Positions 1 through 8,100 of a stretch of 64,000 nucleotides of DNA are shown one piece after another. A program made the position numbers and the translations under genes. This DNA comes from JANXQZ01 sp038225555 (GTDB taxonomy: Bacteria > Acidobacteriota > Terriglobia > Bryobacterales > Bryobacteraceae): NCBI GenBank assembly GCA_038225555.1, contig JBBRRB010000006.1, forward strand, positions 124,001 to 188,000, in the 5' to 3' direction. Position 1 is the stretch's first letter, and every line of letters starts with the position of its first letter. Under the pieces are notes generated by a model. That model saw nothing but the letters and a program-made list of their open reading frames with translations. It did no database searches and was not told where the DNA came from.

Positions 1-249
1 TCGCAGCGCCAAGGCTCGCAGCAACTCCGGGACGGTTGCGGGGAAACCGGGCGACCCCACCATCACCAAATGGCAGCCGATGTCGAGCGACGGCGTCTCC
101 CGAGCAAGACGTACCGCATCGTCAAACGCATCGCCCGTCGCCATGAGAGTTGCGGCAGTCAGAATTCCGCTCCGGTGCGCTTCGATGATTCCGGCATTCA
201 CATCCCGCGTAAACCCAAAGTCGTCCGCGTTTACGATCAGGCGTTTCAA
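1..249 (-). CDS. hpnK: HpnK/ChbG-like carbohydrate deacetylase, N-terminal part (runs off left edge)
   Basis: The first 83 residues of a YdjC/ChbG-family deacetylase are visible; the rest lies beyond position 1. The N-terminus carries the family's NADDFG motif, whose aspartates bind the metal, then a GCHLVMV segment with the next conserved histidine. The run of residues (MKRLIVNADDFGFT, then TAATLMATGDAFDDAV) resembles HpnK, the member found in hopanoid gene clusters, more than ChbG. I start it at TTG 249: the TTGA overlap with the mlaD stop (246-248) implies translational coupling, and the frame is open to the edge. It is the last visible gene of the mlaE-mlaF-mlaD unit. Its substrate is not shown by the sequence; HpnK versus generic YdjC is a family-resemblance call. 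Confidence 0.72.
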   Translation of the reverse strand, partial: MKRLIVNADDFGFTRDVNAGIIEAHRSGILTAATLMATGDAFDDAVRLARETPSLDIGCHLVMVGSPGFPATVPELLRALALR

Positions 250-1319
250 AACAGCGAAAGTTTGATTCGCAAGAATTTCTTCGGATTTGCCCGGAAATCT
301 TTTAGCAGTTCGTGCAGCTCGCGCGTGGATCCGTTGAGATTGTCGTAAAGCTGCGGGTTCACCAGCAACTGTCCCACTGTGCCTTGACCGGAATTCAGTT
401 TGTCCACCATAAGGTCGAGTTTGCCGATGGTGCCCATGAGCTGTTTATGCAGCTCGTCGCTCTTCAGAAGCTTGCCGGCAGTTCCCTTCCCTGCATTCAG
501 ATCCGCAACCACCAGACGCACTTCCGTGATCGTCTTCTGAACATCGTTGTAAAGCGCCGGATCTTTGAGCAACTTCCCGGCGGTCCCTTGCCCGGACTGA
601 AGATCCTGAAGCAGCGTATCCACGCGAGTGAGCGATCCGCGCACCTGGTTATACATCTCTGGATCGTAAATCAGTTTGCCCAGCGTGCCCTTATCCGAAT
701 TCAACACGTTGGCAAGCTTTTGAACGGAATCGACGATTGTCAGAATGTGGTTGTAGAGAGTCTCGTCTACCAACAGTTTGCCAATGCTGCCCTTGCCATT
801 TTCCACTTGCGCAACGATCTGGCCCACCTTATCCACAATGCCTTGCAGCGACGTCAACACCGCGTAACCCTGCTGAACTACGTCCTCGAACTCCGCCGTA
901 TTCAGGCTCTGAATCTCCTGCCCCGGACGGAGCGGCGTGGAACTCTTGCCCATCTTAATATTGATGAACTTGGTGCCAAGCACATTGGCCGCGCTGATCG
1001 ATGCAATGGAGTCGGATGGAATGGAGCGCAGGTTCGCTTCGGGGATCTGCAAGTCGATTCGAACGACTCGTCGGGGATCTTTGACTCCGGAAAGAACGAT
1101 CTCCTTCACCTTCCCGACCGGTATGCCGTTCAGGTTCACAGGGGCGCCTGCCGTAAGGGCGGCCGCGTCGTTCATGTAAGTGAACACGTCAGTCTTGGCG
1201 GCGAACGGATTCGTGTTGCCGGTAATCAGAAAGATAAGCGCCGCGACAATCACCATCGCCACGATCGCTAGAATCCCTACTTTTAACCGTGCCCACTTCG
1301 CTTTGGTTTGTTGCGGCAT
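246..1319 (-). CDS. mlaD: MlaD-like MCE-domain lipid-transport protein with C-terminal tandem repeats
   Basis: This is the periplasmic substrate-binding subunit of an Mla-type phospholipid ABC transporter, 357 residues. One membrane anchor lies at about residues 12-34 and the MCE domain at about 41-118 (VFTYMNDAAALTAGAPV, then GIPVGKV). After a helical linker, residues 174-343 are five tandem 34-residue units, each with a G-x-G-T-x-G-K-L-L core followed by D/P-x-x-L/M-Y and an amphipathic helix. E. coli MlaD is only about 183 residues, so the C-terminal half is an extension. The gene follows mlaF by 4 nt and overlaps the hpnK-like start. MCE proteins form hexameric rings; whether these repeats extend the channel is inference. 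Confidence 0.9.
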   Translation of the reverse strand: MPQQTKAKWARLKVGILAIVAMVIVAALIFLITGNTNPFAAKTDVFTYMNDAAALTAGAPVNLNGIPVGKVKEIVLSGVKDPRRVVRIDLQIPEANLRSIPSDSIASISAANVLGTKFINIKMGKSSTPLRPGQEIQSLNTAEFEDVVQQGYAVLTSLQGIVDKVGQIVAQVENGKGSIGKLLVDETLYNHILTIVDSVQKLANVLNSDKGTLGKLIYDPEMYNQVRGSLTRVDTLLQDLQSGQGTAGKLLKDPALYNDVQKTITEVRLVVADLNAGKGTAGKLLKSDELHKQLMGTIGKLDLMVDKLNSGQGTVGQLLVNPQLYDNLNGSTRELHELLKDFRANPKKFLRIKLSLF

Positions 1320-1323
1320 AAAT

Positions 1324-2232
1324 CTATGGGCGCTTTGGCACGAATTTCACGACGTAATCGTCAGTGGACGCTTCGAGTTCGTGCTGAGTGCCTTCAAACA
1401 CTACCTTGCCTTCATTCATCACCATGAAAACGATTTTTGGTCCGTCGTTCGATCCATTCTGTTCGACGTGTTCGAGATTGAGATGGCCACTCCCGGAAAC
1501 GTACTTGAAATTCGCCATTACTTGTCCGTCTTGATACCGATGAGTCACAATTAAGCTAGCGGTGTTGGCCGTATCCCGCTCCTTTGCGATCAGGGCCATG
1601 ATGGTGTTCGCCGTGATCGGGTCAAGGCCTGCGGTAGGCGAATCGTAAAGCACCAGCGGCGGCTCTTTCACCACGGCGCGAGCGATTCCCACTCGACGCC
1701 GCATGCCCCCGGATAGCTCTGCGGGAAATTTCTCCATCGTTTCTTCAAGCTCCACGAAGCGCAATGCGTCTGTAACCTTCTGGTCCACCTGCGTTAGATC
1801 CACTTTATCGGACTTTGGATTCAGGAGCGGATAAGCTACATTCTCGGCTACCGTAAACGAGTCGAAAAGTCCGCCTTCTTGAAAGAGAACTCCGACTCTG
1901 CTCCGAATATGAAAGAGTTGCCGCTCGTCGAGGCTGGTAATCTCTTGACCAAGCAGGAAAATACGGCCCGAATCCGGTTTTATCAGTCCAATGGCGGCCT
2001 TGAGCACTGTCGTCTTTCCGCTGCCAGCAGCTCCGAGTATGACGCGCGTGGACCGTGGCGCCATCTCAAAGGAGACATGATCGAGCGCGACCTGGTCCCC
2101 AAAAGAGAGCGAAACGTCCTCGAATTTGAGAACCAGTTCGGAACCGCTTGCTGACGCGCGCGGCTCGGTAACAGAGTCGCTATGCATAAACGGGCCGTGA
2201 CCTTCAGAGAGCGGTTGCATGGTCTGGTTCAT
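1324..2232 (-). CDS. mlaF: MlaF-like ABC transporter ATPase
   Basis: This is the cytoplasmic ATPase that energises MlaE/MlaD lipid transport, 302 residues. Walker A is GAAGSGKT at residues 67-74, the Q-loop is near Gln118, the signature LSGGM is at 173-177, Walker B is LVLYD at 193-197, the D-loop is AGLD and the switch histidine is His231. The residue after the Walker B aspartate is Ser198, where the catalytic Glu normally sits. An extra stretch at about 240-268 after the H-loop is not typical of E. coli MlaF (about 270 residues). A 30-residue N-terminal tail has alternative Met starts at 5 and 16. The gene lies 9 nt after mlaE in the same operon. Confidence 0.9.
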   Translation of the reverse strand: MNQTMQPLSEGHGPFMHSDSVTEPRASASGSELVLKFEDVSLSFGDQVALDHVSFEMAPRSTRVILGAAGSGKTTVLKAAIGLIKPDSGRIFLLGQEITSLDERQLFHIRSRVGVLFQEGGLFDSFTVAENVAYPLLNPKSDKVDLTQVDQKVTDALRFVELEETMEKFPAELSGGMRRRVGIARAVVKEPPLVLYDSPTAGLDPITANTIMALIAKERDTANTASLIVTHRYQDGQVMANFKYVSGSGHLNLEHVEQNGSNDGPKIVFMVMNEGKVVFEGTQHELEASTDDYVVKFVPKRP

Positions 2233-2241
2233 GGCACGTCT

Positions 2242-3000
2242 CTAGTGAAGATTGACGAAGATGCGCGTCAGCAGCGACGTGATCACGAATATCCAAACCG
2301 AAGCCGAGACTACCGCCTTAGTGGTAGCCAAGCCGACTCCTTGAGTTCCACCGGTCGTCCGCAGCCCGTAGAAACATCCCACCAACGAAATGATGAAGGC
2401 GAAGACGAACGGCTTCAGCAGCCCTTGCACAATATCGTTATATTGAAGCGCCTGGTAGGCGGCAGTCCAATATTGCGAGCCAGACAGGCCCAATTGCAAG
2501 CTGGCGATCAGATAACCGCCCAGCAGCCCCACGAAATCGGAAATCACCGTCAGGCATGGCAACATGGCGCAAGTCGCCACCAAACGGGGGACCACCAGCT
2601 TCTGGATCGGATCGGTGCCCAACGCGCGCATAGCATCTATTTGCTCGGTCACTTTCATCGACCCGAGTTCGCTGGCGATGCCGGAGGCGTTGCGCCCCGC
2701 TACCAGCAGAGCCGTCAACACCGGACCGAGTTCGCGCACCAGAGTGATGCAGACGATCATGCCCACCTGTCCTGTGGCGCCGTACTGAGAGAGGGCCCGC
2801 GACATCTGCATGGTGATCACCACGCCGCTGAAAAAGCCGGTGAGTATGATGATAGGAAGGCTGCCCACGCCGATGATGTCCATTTGCAAATAAATGTCAT
2901 CGTAGTAGTGTGGAGGGCGGACCACATTTCTTAACGCCCGACCGGTCAGAATGTAGAAGTCTTGAAGAGCCTCAATCGGGGATTTCAGGAAATCGAGCAA
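2242..3000 (-). CDS. mlaE: MlaE-like ABC transporter permease
   Basis: This is the inner-membrane permease of the Mla lipid transporter, 252 residues and five to six hydrophobic segments, matching the usual 250-260 length. Characteristic MlaE segments are present: a long N-terminal amphipathic helix, the ELGPVLTALLVAGR stretch, then the GSMKVTEQIDAMRALG coupling loop that contacts MlaF, and a C-terminal TTGGTQGVG region. The start is TTG at 2998-3000; the nearby ATGs are out of frame. It is first of the operon mlaE-mlaF-mlaD-hpnK and is divergent from the S58 peptidase gene, with about 50 bp between them for promoters. Direction of lipid flow cannot be told from sequence. Confidence 0.92.
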   Translation of the reverse strand: MLDFLKSPIEALQDFYILTGRALRNVVRPPHYYDDIYLQMDIIGVGSLPIIILTGFFSGVVITMQMSRALSQYGATGQVGMIVCITLVRELGPVLTALLVAGRNASGIASELGSMKVTEQIDAMRALGTDPIQKLVVPRLVATCAMLPCLTVISDFVGLLGGYLIASLQLGLSGSQYWTAAYQALQYNDIVQGLLKPFVFAFIISLVGCFYGLRTTGGTQGVGLATTKAVVSASVWIFVITSLLTRIFVNLH

Positions 3001-3050
3001 GCCGAGGACCCCATGAACCCGATGCTAACATACTGCTTAAAAGGAGCCCG

Positions 3051-4004
3051 ATGAAAGGACTTACGGACATTCCGGGCATCCTGGTGGGTCACGCGTCGGA
3101 CCTTGACGCCCTCACTGGCTGCACCGTCATTTTGTGCGAGCGCGGCGCGGCAGGCGGGGCGGATATTCGGGGATCGGCGACGGGCACCGAAGAATTCGGC
3201 CTGCTGGATCCGATGCACTTGACCGATCGGATTCAAGGCGTGGTTCTAGCTGGAGGCAGTTCGTTTGGGCTGGAAGCGGCTTCAGGAGTGCGCCGGTTTC
3301 TGGAGCGCAAGGGAGTGGGGTTCACCACCGGCTCGGGGCCTGTTCCGCTGGTCCCGGCGGCCATTCTTTACGACCTGGGAATCGGTAAAAAGCATGTGCG
3401 GCCTACGCGCGAGATGGGCGAGAAGGCGGCCGCCCTCGCCTCGGCTGATCCGGTGCAGGAGGGCGCCGTGGGCGCGGGCACGGGAGCCACAGTCGGCAAG
3501 CTTTTCGGTATGGAGAGGGCGATGAAATCCGGTGTGGGCTCGTTTACGGTCAAGCTGCCGGATGGTGTTCTCGTTTCGAGCTTGGCGGCGGTGAATGCGT
3601 TTGGCGATGTGATCGATCCGACATCGGGCAAGATCGTGGCTGGCGCGCGGCAGTCGAAGGACTCGCTGGCTTTCGCCGACACAGCGCATTCCATGAAAAT
3701 GGGACTCGGCACTGGTCCCTATCAACATCAGAACACGACCCTCGTCGTGGTGGCGACAAACGCCCGGCTCTCAAAGGTAGGAGCCACCAAGCTGGCAACT
3801 TTTGGAAGCGCGGGAATGGCGCGAACTATCTCTCCAGCATGGACGATGTACGACGGCGACGTCGTAATCGGGCTTTCCGCAGGAGAGAAAATCGCTGATC
3901 TGAATGTGCTCGGGGTGGCAGCTGGCGAGGCGGTCGGACAGGCGATCCTGCGGGCGGTGTTGTCCGCCCCTGCGCTCGGCGGCCTGCCTGGTTTACGCAG
4001 TTAA
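3051..4004 (+). CDS. P1/DmpA-type S58 peptidase (Ntn-hydrolase)
   Basis: A 317-residue member of peptidase family S58 (DmpA aminopeptidase, NylC nylon-oligomer hydrolase). These are made as one chain and self-cleave to expose an N-terminal Thr or Ser nucleophile. Visible family segments are LAGGSSFGLEAA, EGAVGAGTGATVGK, VNAFGDVIDP and QNTTLVVVATNA. By analogy with NylC the cut would fall between Asn228 and Thr229. I start at ATG 3051 because AAGGAG sits a few nt upstream; the frame is open farther upstream without a good site. There is no signal peptide, so it is probably cytoplasmic. It converges on tonB with a 4-nt overlap. The physiological substrate is unknown; DmpA prefers D- or beta-aminoacyl peptides. 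Confidence 0.85.
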   Translation: MKGLTDIPGILVGHASDLDALTGCTVILCERGAAGGADIRGSATGTEEFGLLDPMHLTDRIQGVVLAGGSSFGLEAASGVRRFLERKGVGFTTGSGPVPLVPAAILYDLGIGKKHVRPTREMGEKAAALASADPVQEGAVGAGTGATVGKLFGMERAMKSGVGSFTVKLPDGVLVSSLAAVNAFGDVIDPTSGKIVAGARQSKDSLAFADTAHSMKMGLGTGPYQHQNTTLVVVATNARLSKVGATKLATFGSAGMARTISPAWTMYDGDVVIGLSAGEKIADLNVLGVAAGEAVGQAILRAVLSAPALGGLPGLRS

Positions 4005-5041
4005 TTATATTGAAAGGAAAACTGCAGCACGATTTGCTTCCCTTTAAACTCGTTCGGCAGCGGAGGCAGCGGCACCGACGCGCTAATGCTCGCCACCGCA
4101 GCCCGATCGAGCGCCGTAGCCCCCGACGGCATGGCAATCTCTAAATGTGGTACCTGCCCCGTCCGATCCACCCAAAACTTCAACGCAGTCGTACCCCGCA
4201 ATCCCAGCCGCGCGCTCTCCGGATATACCGCGAACCAATTTCGCTTCACCGACGCCAGCACGCGAATCAGGTAAGGCTTGAAATCCACTCCCATCGGATC
4301 GCTGAGCAGTTGGACTTGGCTCTTCATTCGTCCAGGCACAGGCCTGGTGTTTAAACTATCCGGCAGGCTCGGGAGCTGATCCATGTCGCTGACCGAAACG
4401 CCGCCCCCGGACCCGCCCCCTCCCCGCGCCACGCTGCGAATCGCATCGTCGACACTCACCTTGGGCATCGGCACCTTCATCGGCGCACCTCCCTGTGACG
4501 TGCTCGATCCGCCCTGCCCCGGAGTCTCAAATGCAAGCTTTGGTTTCTCTTCGGGCTGAATCTGAGGAGGCGGCACGGGCGCAACGGAAGGTGTCATCGA
4601 TTGCGCAGGCTTCGCGACCGCTTCATACTTGGGCGGATCGGGAGGCGGCAGCATCGGAGCGGGCTTAGGCACGGGAGGCAGCGGGTTTGAAGGTGGCGCT
4701 TGGAAGGCTTTCTGGGGCGCGATCGCAGGCGTCGGCGTGCGCTTTTGCACCTCCGGTTTCGGGAGCAGATCTTCGACGTGGACCTCTTTGGCGACCTTGC
4801 CTTTATTGGGCTCCTTCTGCGTCAAGCGAAAACGAGGCGCAATCAGAGGCGTGACCACCCTGGCAACCTCTCGCTCTTCCATCGGCTTCGGACCGTCCAG
4901 TTTGACCAGAAAGCTCAGGATCCCAAACGCCAAAATGTGAAAGATCACCGTGCCGATGGCGGCCCGCACGTGCCGGGACGATTCGTCCGGCTCGTGCCAG
5001 TCCAACAGAAATTCGGGGCCGGCGTCCAGCAGTTGATCCAT
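4001..5041 (-). CDS. TonB-family energy transducer
   Basis: A 346-residue TonB-like protein that would transmit proton-motive force from ExbB/ExbD to outer-membrane receptors. A short cytoplasmic N-terminus is followed by one membrane anchor at about residues 27-47, a long Pro/Lys-rich spacer (about 95-190, many PxP and KP pairs) and a C-terminal TonB domain with the expected LRGTTALKFWVDRTGQV and PSGATALDRAAV segments. A glycine-rich patch (GGGGSGGG) lies in mid-protein. No exbB or exbD is nearby. It sits 41 bp downstream of the Gfo/Idh gene, on the same strand as the lipid A module, so it could be cotranscribed. Many TonB paralogues occur per genome, so I give no gene symbol. Confidence 0.85.
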   Translation of the reverse strand: MDQLLDAGPEFLLDWHEPDESSRHVRAAIGTVIFHILAFGILSFLVKLDGPKPMEEREVARVVTPLIAPRFRLTQKEPNKGKVAKEVHVEDLLPKPEVQKRTPTPAIAPQKAFQAPPSNPLPPVPKPAPMLPPPDPPKYEAVAKPAQSMTPSVAPVPPPQIQPEEKPKLAFETPGQGGSSTSQGGAPMKVPMPKVSVDDAIRSVARGGGGSGGGVSVSDMDQLPSLPDSLNTRPVPGRMKSQVQLLSDPMGVDFKPYLIRVLASVKRNWFAVYPESARLGLRGTTALKFWVDRTGQVPHLEIAMPSGATALDRAAVASISASVPLPPLPNEFKGKQIVLQFSFQYN

Positions 5042-5082
5042 TGGTCGAAAAGAAATGACGTCGAAGACGAGCCCGAAGTTGC

Positions 5083-6042
5083 CTAGGAGCGTGAAAGAAG
5101 GTGCCGCGCCACCAACTCGGCGTGCTCTTCAATCTTAGCAAGTATGTCCAGAGCAGCATCCAGCGCCCGCAGTCCATCCTCTCCAGGCACGCGGGGCGGC
5201 CTCCGGGAAACTACACAATCCAGAAAATCTTCCACCTCGAGTTTCAACGGCTCCGCCTTCTCGATGGCGAGATTCTCGAACCCAATCTGCCGATCGCCCG
5301 ATACGGTGAAAACCGCGGCTTGCTGCTTTTCATAATCGAGCGAGATATATTGATTCGGTTGAAAGAGCCGGAGCTTGCGCACCCGTTCCGTCGAAACCCG
5401 GCTAGCAGTCAGATTCGCAATGCAGCCGTTTGGGAACGCGAGCCGGACATTAGCGATATCCACTTTATCGGAAAGAATTCGGATCCCGGCGGCGCGCACC
5501 TCTTCCGGCAAGGCGCCGGCAAGCGCCAGCACGATATCCAGATCGTGAATCATGAGGTCGAGCACCACATCCACGTCCAGACTTCGCGGGCTAAATAAGC
5601 TCAGCCGGTGTATCTCGAAAAACAAGGGCACAGTTCGAAGTTTCTGCACGGCGGCTACGGCGGGATTAAACCTTTCCAGATGGCCAATCTGCAAAATGCG
5701 TCCGTGGCGTTTGGCCGCATCCACTAATTGGAGGCCGGTTGCGTGGTCCGCTGCGATTGGCTTTTCGATCAGCGCATCGATTCCGTTCTCAAGCAGCGGA
5801 ACGCCGATCTCGCCATGCATTGACGTGGGTGCGGCAATCACCGCCGCATCGATTTTTCCAAAAAGCTCCGCCACGGAACCGGCCGCCACGCATCCAAAAT
5901 CTTGAGCCGCGGCCCGAGCGCGTTCCTCGTTGGAATCCACCACAGCCACTAGCTCCGCCCTGTCCGACTGTTTCAGAATTCTCAAATGATGACGTCCGAA
6001 GACGCCCGCGCCGATCACCGCCACTCGAACCTTTGGGTTCAT
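5083..6042 (-). CDS. Gfo/Idh/MocA-family oxidoreductase (GnnA-like candidate)
   Basis: A 319-residue NAD(P)-dependent sugar dehydrogenase. The Rossmann motif GAGVFG is at residues 11-16, the conserved EKP (IEKPIAAD) carries the family lysine, and the C-terminal domain has the GFO_IDH_MocA_C fold signature (VVLDLMIHDLDIVL). Its ATG overlaps the lpxI stop by 4 nt, so it belongs to fabZ-lpxA-lpxI. An oxidoreductase in this position is common in delta-proteobacterial-type lipid A clusters. In Acidithiobacillus and Leptospira, GnnA oxidises UDP-GlcNAc at C3 and partners the aminotransferase GnnB to make a diamino lipid A sugar. No gnnB-like gene is in the window, so that role is only a hypothesis. 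Confidence 0.85.
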   Translation of the reverse strand: MNPKVRVAVIGAGVFGRHHLRILKQSDRAELVAVVDSNEERARAAAQDFGCVAAGSVAELFGKIDAAVIAAPTSMHGEIGVPLLENGIDALIEKPIAADHATGLQLVDAAKRHGRILQIGHLERFNPAVAAVQKLRTVPLFFEIHRLSLFSPRSLDVDVVLDLMIHDLDIVLALAGALPEEVRAAGIRILSDKVDIANVRLAFPNGCIANLTASRVSTERVRKLRLFQPNQYISLDYEKQQAAVFTVSGDRQIGFENLAIEKAEPLKLEVEDFLDCVVSRRPPRVPGEDGLRALDAALDILAKIEEHAELVARHLLSRS

Positions 6043-6854
6043 AAGATTTCATAGCCCACAATGCACATCCCCTCCCGATCAGCCGCTGCAATCAGATCGT
6101 CCTTGTCCAAGAGCAGCGTCCGGCCAGCATCCACGGCAAGCATCGTAGTCCCCGTCTCTTTCATCACCGCAATTGTATTCAAGCCCGCCACCGGCACATC
6201 GAATAAGAGATGCTTTCTGCCGCGCGAGACCTTCACCAGCCGCAGCGGGTTGCCATTCACTAACGACGCAGCGCGGCGCAACATCGCATCGGTGCCCTCC
6301 ATGGCCTCAATGGCAACGCACGCCCGCTCCGAAATAGCGACGCTTTGCCCCACGTCCATGCCCGCCAGCGAATTGGCGATTCTCCGCCCGTAGTGCGCAT
6401 CCTTCTCTTCATTGTTATCGGGCTTGCGCCTGGTGAGCACGCCCGTTCCCGCCAGAAGAGGTTTCAGCAGCTTCGTGGAATCGACCAAGCTTATGCCTTC
6501 ATCGGCCAACACCTTGGCCACTCCGCCAATCAAGGCATCCGTATTCTTTTCCTTCAGCGAAGCGAGCAGTTTGAGCAGCCGCCAATCGGGCCGGATCGTC
6601 GAGAAAATACTCGCATGCTTCACCTGGCCCGTCATCATTACTTCAGCGATGCTTTCACTTTTAAGAATGTCGATCAGACGGCTAAGCTGCCCGACGGTGA
6701 TCCAGTAACACTTCGACGCGAGCACCTCGATTTCGGATGGGGCTTCGTCCCGGATCGCAATCACGACCACCTCATGACCAAGCTTGCGGGCGTTTTCGAG
6801 AGCCAAAATTGGGAAGCGCCCGTTGCCCGCGATCATCGCATAGCGCGTCGCCAT
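6039..6854 (-). CDS. lpxI: LpxI, UDP-2,3-diacylglucosamine pyrophosphatase
   Basis: LpxI (DUF1009) hydrolyses UDP-2,3-diacylglucosamine to lipid X and UMP in lipid A synthesis, replacing LpxH in many non-enteric bacteria. The 271-residue length is typical. The N-terminus has the characteristic AMIAGNGRFPILALENA, and the C-terminal catalytic domain shows GRKHLLFDVPVAG and MLAVDAGRTLLLDKD. It sits between lpxA (zero-nt junction) and the oxidoreductase (4-nt overlap), the conserved lipid A order. Presence of LpxI is good evidence for a lipid A-bearing outer membrane. The next enzyme, LpxB, is not in the window. Confidence 0.93.
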   Translation of the reverse strand: MATRYAMIAGNGRFPILALENARKLGHEVVVIAIRDEAPSEIEVLASKCYWITVGQLSRLIDILKSESIAEVMMTGQVKHASIFSTIRPDWRLLKLLASLKEKNTDALIGGVAKVLADEGISLVDSTKLLKPLLAGTGVLTRRKPDNNEEKDAHYGRRIANSLAGMDVGQSVAISERACVAIEAMEGTDAMLRRAASLVNGNPLRLVKVSRGRKHLLFDVPVAGLNTIAVMKETGTTMLAVDAGRTLLLDKDDLIAAADREGMCIVGYEIL

Positions 6855-7631
6855 CTATTTGACAAAGCCGCGATGGCTCGTGCGGATGAACTCAAGAAGC
6901 TCGTTCACTTCCGGGCCCGCCTCCACGTCGCGTGCGATCCGCTCCACCGCCTGAGTCGTGTTTAAGCCCGACTTGGCCAGCAACCGAAAGGCTTTGTGGA
7001 GGGACTGAATCGTTTCAGCGCTGAAATTTCGCCGTTCGAGACCAGTCCGATTCGCACCGTAAGTTTTGGACTCGCGAGGTGTAACCGTCATCGAGAAAGG
7101 CAGGACGTCTCTCGTGATCACGCTGTAGCCCCCGATGAAGGCATGCCGCCCGATCCGGCAGAACTGATGCACGCCGCTGAAGGCCTCGATCACCGCATAG
7201 TCATCCACGATCACGTGGCCGGCAAACGTCACGGCATTGCCTAGAATCACATGATTGCCAAGACGCACATCATGTGCGACATGCACGTAGGCCATCAGCA
7301 AATTGTCGTCGCCAATCTGCGTGAGCATGCCGCCTCCTTCCGTGCCGCGATGAATGGTCGCGAACTCGCGAATCTTATTCCGATTTCCGATCCGCGTTTT
7401 AGAGGGTTCGCCCTTGTACTTCAAATCCTGCGGGGCCACTCCGATGGAAGCATAGGGGTAAAACACATTGTCTTCCCCAATCGTGGTGGAACCTTCCACA
7501 TGGATATTGGCTTTCAGAGATGTTCCCGATCCGATTTCGACATCGGGCCCAATGAAGCAATAAGGCCCGATCTCCGCAGTCTCCGCGATTCGCGATTTAG
7601 CGTCAACGATCGCGGTCGGGTGGATCGCCAT
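6855..7631 (-). CDS. lpxA: LpxA, UDP-GlcNAc O-acyltransferase
   Basis: This is the first lipid A enzyme, transferring a hydroxyacyl chain from ACP to O-3 of UDP-GlcNAc. The 258 residues are a left-handed beta-helix of hexapeptide repeats, with the catalytic His in VHVAHDVRLGN and a C-terminal helical domain. The region that holds the acyl-chain ruler Gly173 in E. coli reads MTVTPRES here, one residue longer and without that glycine, so chain-length preference may differ (inference). The stop abuts the lpxI ATG directly and fabZ lies 4 nt upstream. Chain length and motifs leave little doubt on identity. Confidence 0.95.
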   Translation of the reverse strand: MAIHPTAIVDAKSRIAETAEIGPYCFIGPDVEIGSGTSLKANIHVEGSTTIGEDNVFYPYASIGVAPQDLKYKGEPSKTRIGNRNKIREFATIHRGTEGGGMLTQIGDDNLLMAYVHVAHDVRLGNHVILGNAVTFAGHVIVDDYAVIEAFSGVHQFCRIGRHAFIGGYSVITRDVLPFSMTVTPRESKTYGANRTGLERRNFSAETIQSLHKAFRLLAKSGLNTTQAVERIARDVEAGPEVNELLEFIRTSHRGFVK

Positions 7632-7635
7632 GCCG

Positions 7636-8079
7636 CTAGCCGGGCTCGCGGTCCTGAAGCTTGCACATGAGGATGGACTCGGCCACCACTACGCCATCGA
7701 CGGTTGCGGTGCCTTGCATCTTTGCCACAGTGGCCTTGCGCCGCGTCACTTTCATCTCAATGCGGAGTTGATTTCCCGGCACCACGGGCCTGCGAAATTT
7801 GGCCTCTTCTACAGACGCTAGAAGCACGAGTTTGTTCTTGCGATCCGGGATGTGGCTGAGCACCAGCACGCCTGCAACCTGAGCCATCGCTTCCACGATC
7901 AGGACTCCCGGCATCACCGGGAAATCGGGAAAGTGCCCGACGAAAAAGGGCTCATTCACGGTGACATTCTTGATTCCGACGATGCGCTCTTCCTCAAGTT
8001 CGAGGATGGCATCCACTAGAAGCATCGGATATCGGTGGGGCAGAATGTCTCGAATGGCCCGAATATCCATAATTGGCAT
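7636..8079 (-). CDS. fabZ: FabZ, 3-hydroxyacyl-ACP dehydratase
   Basis: A hot-dog-fold dehydratase of fatty acid synthesis, 147 residues. The catalytic His is in LPHRYP (His15) and the Glu in PGVLIVEAMAQ. FabZ competes with LpxA for 3-hydroxyacyl-ACP, and fabZ-lpxA adjacency is the classical arrangement. Start ATG 8079 is used; an in-frame ATG at 8070 (Met4) is also possible. A TACAAT hexamer at 8095-8090 lies 10 nt before the ATG, so the transcript could be almost leaderless. It is first gene of the lipid A unit and divergent from the M20 peptidase. Confidence 0.95.
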   Translation of the reverse strand: MPIMDIRAIRDILPHRYPMLLVDAILELEEERIVGIKNVTVNEPFFVGHFPDFPVMPGVLIVEAMAQVAGVLVLSHIPDRKNKLVLLASVEEAKFRRPVVPGNQLRIEMKVTRRKATVAKMQGTATVDGVVVAESILMCKLQDREPG

Positions 8080-8100
8080 GAGAGTTATTATTGTAGCCTA

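Noticed and set aside
312..1271. 319-codon plus-strand frame opposite mlaD
   Set aside because: It is antisense to a clear MCE protein and has no recognisable motif; a shadow of the repeated codon pattern.
2910..3050. Upstream 47-codon extension of the S58 peptidase
   Set aside because: It overlaps the mlaE start region, lacks protein-like sequence, and a good AAGGAG-ATG start exists at 3051.
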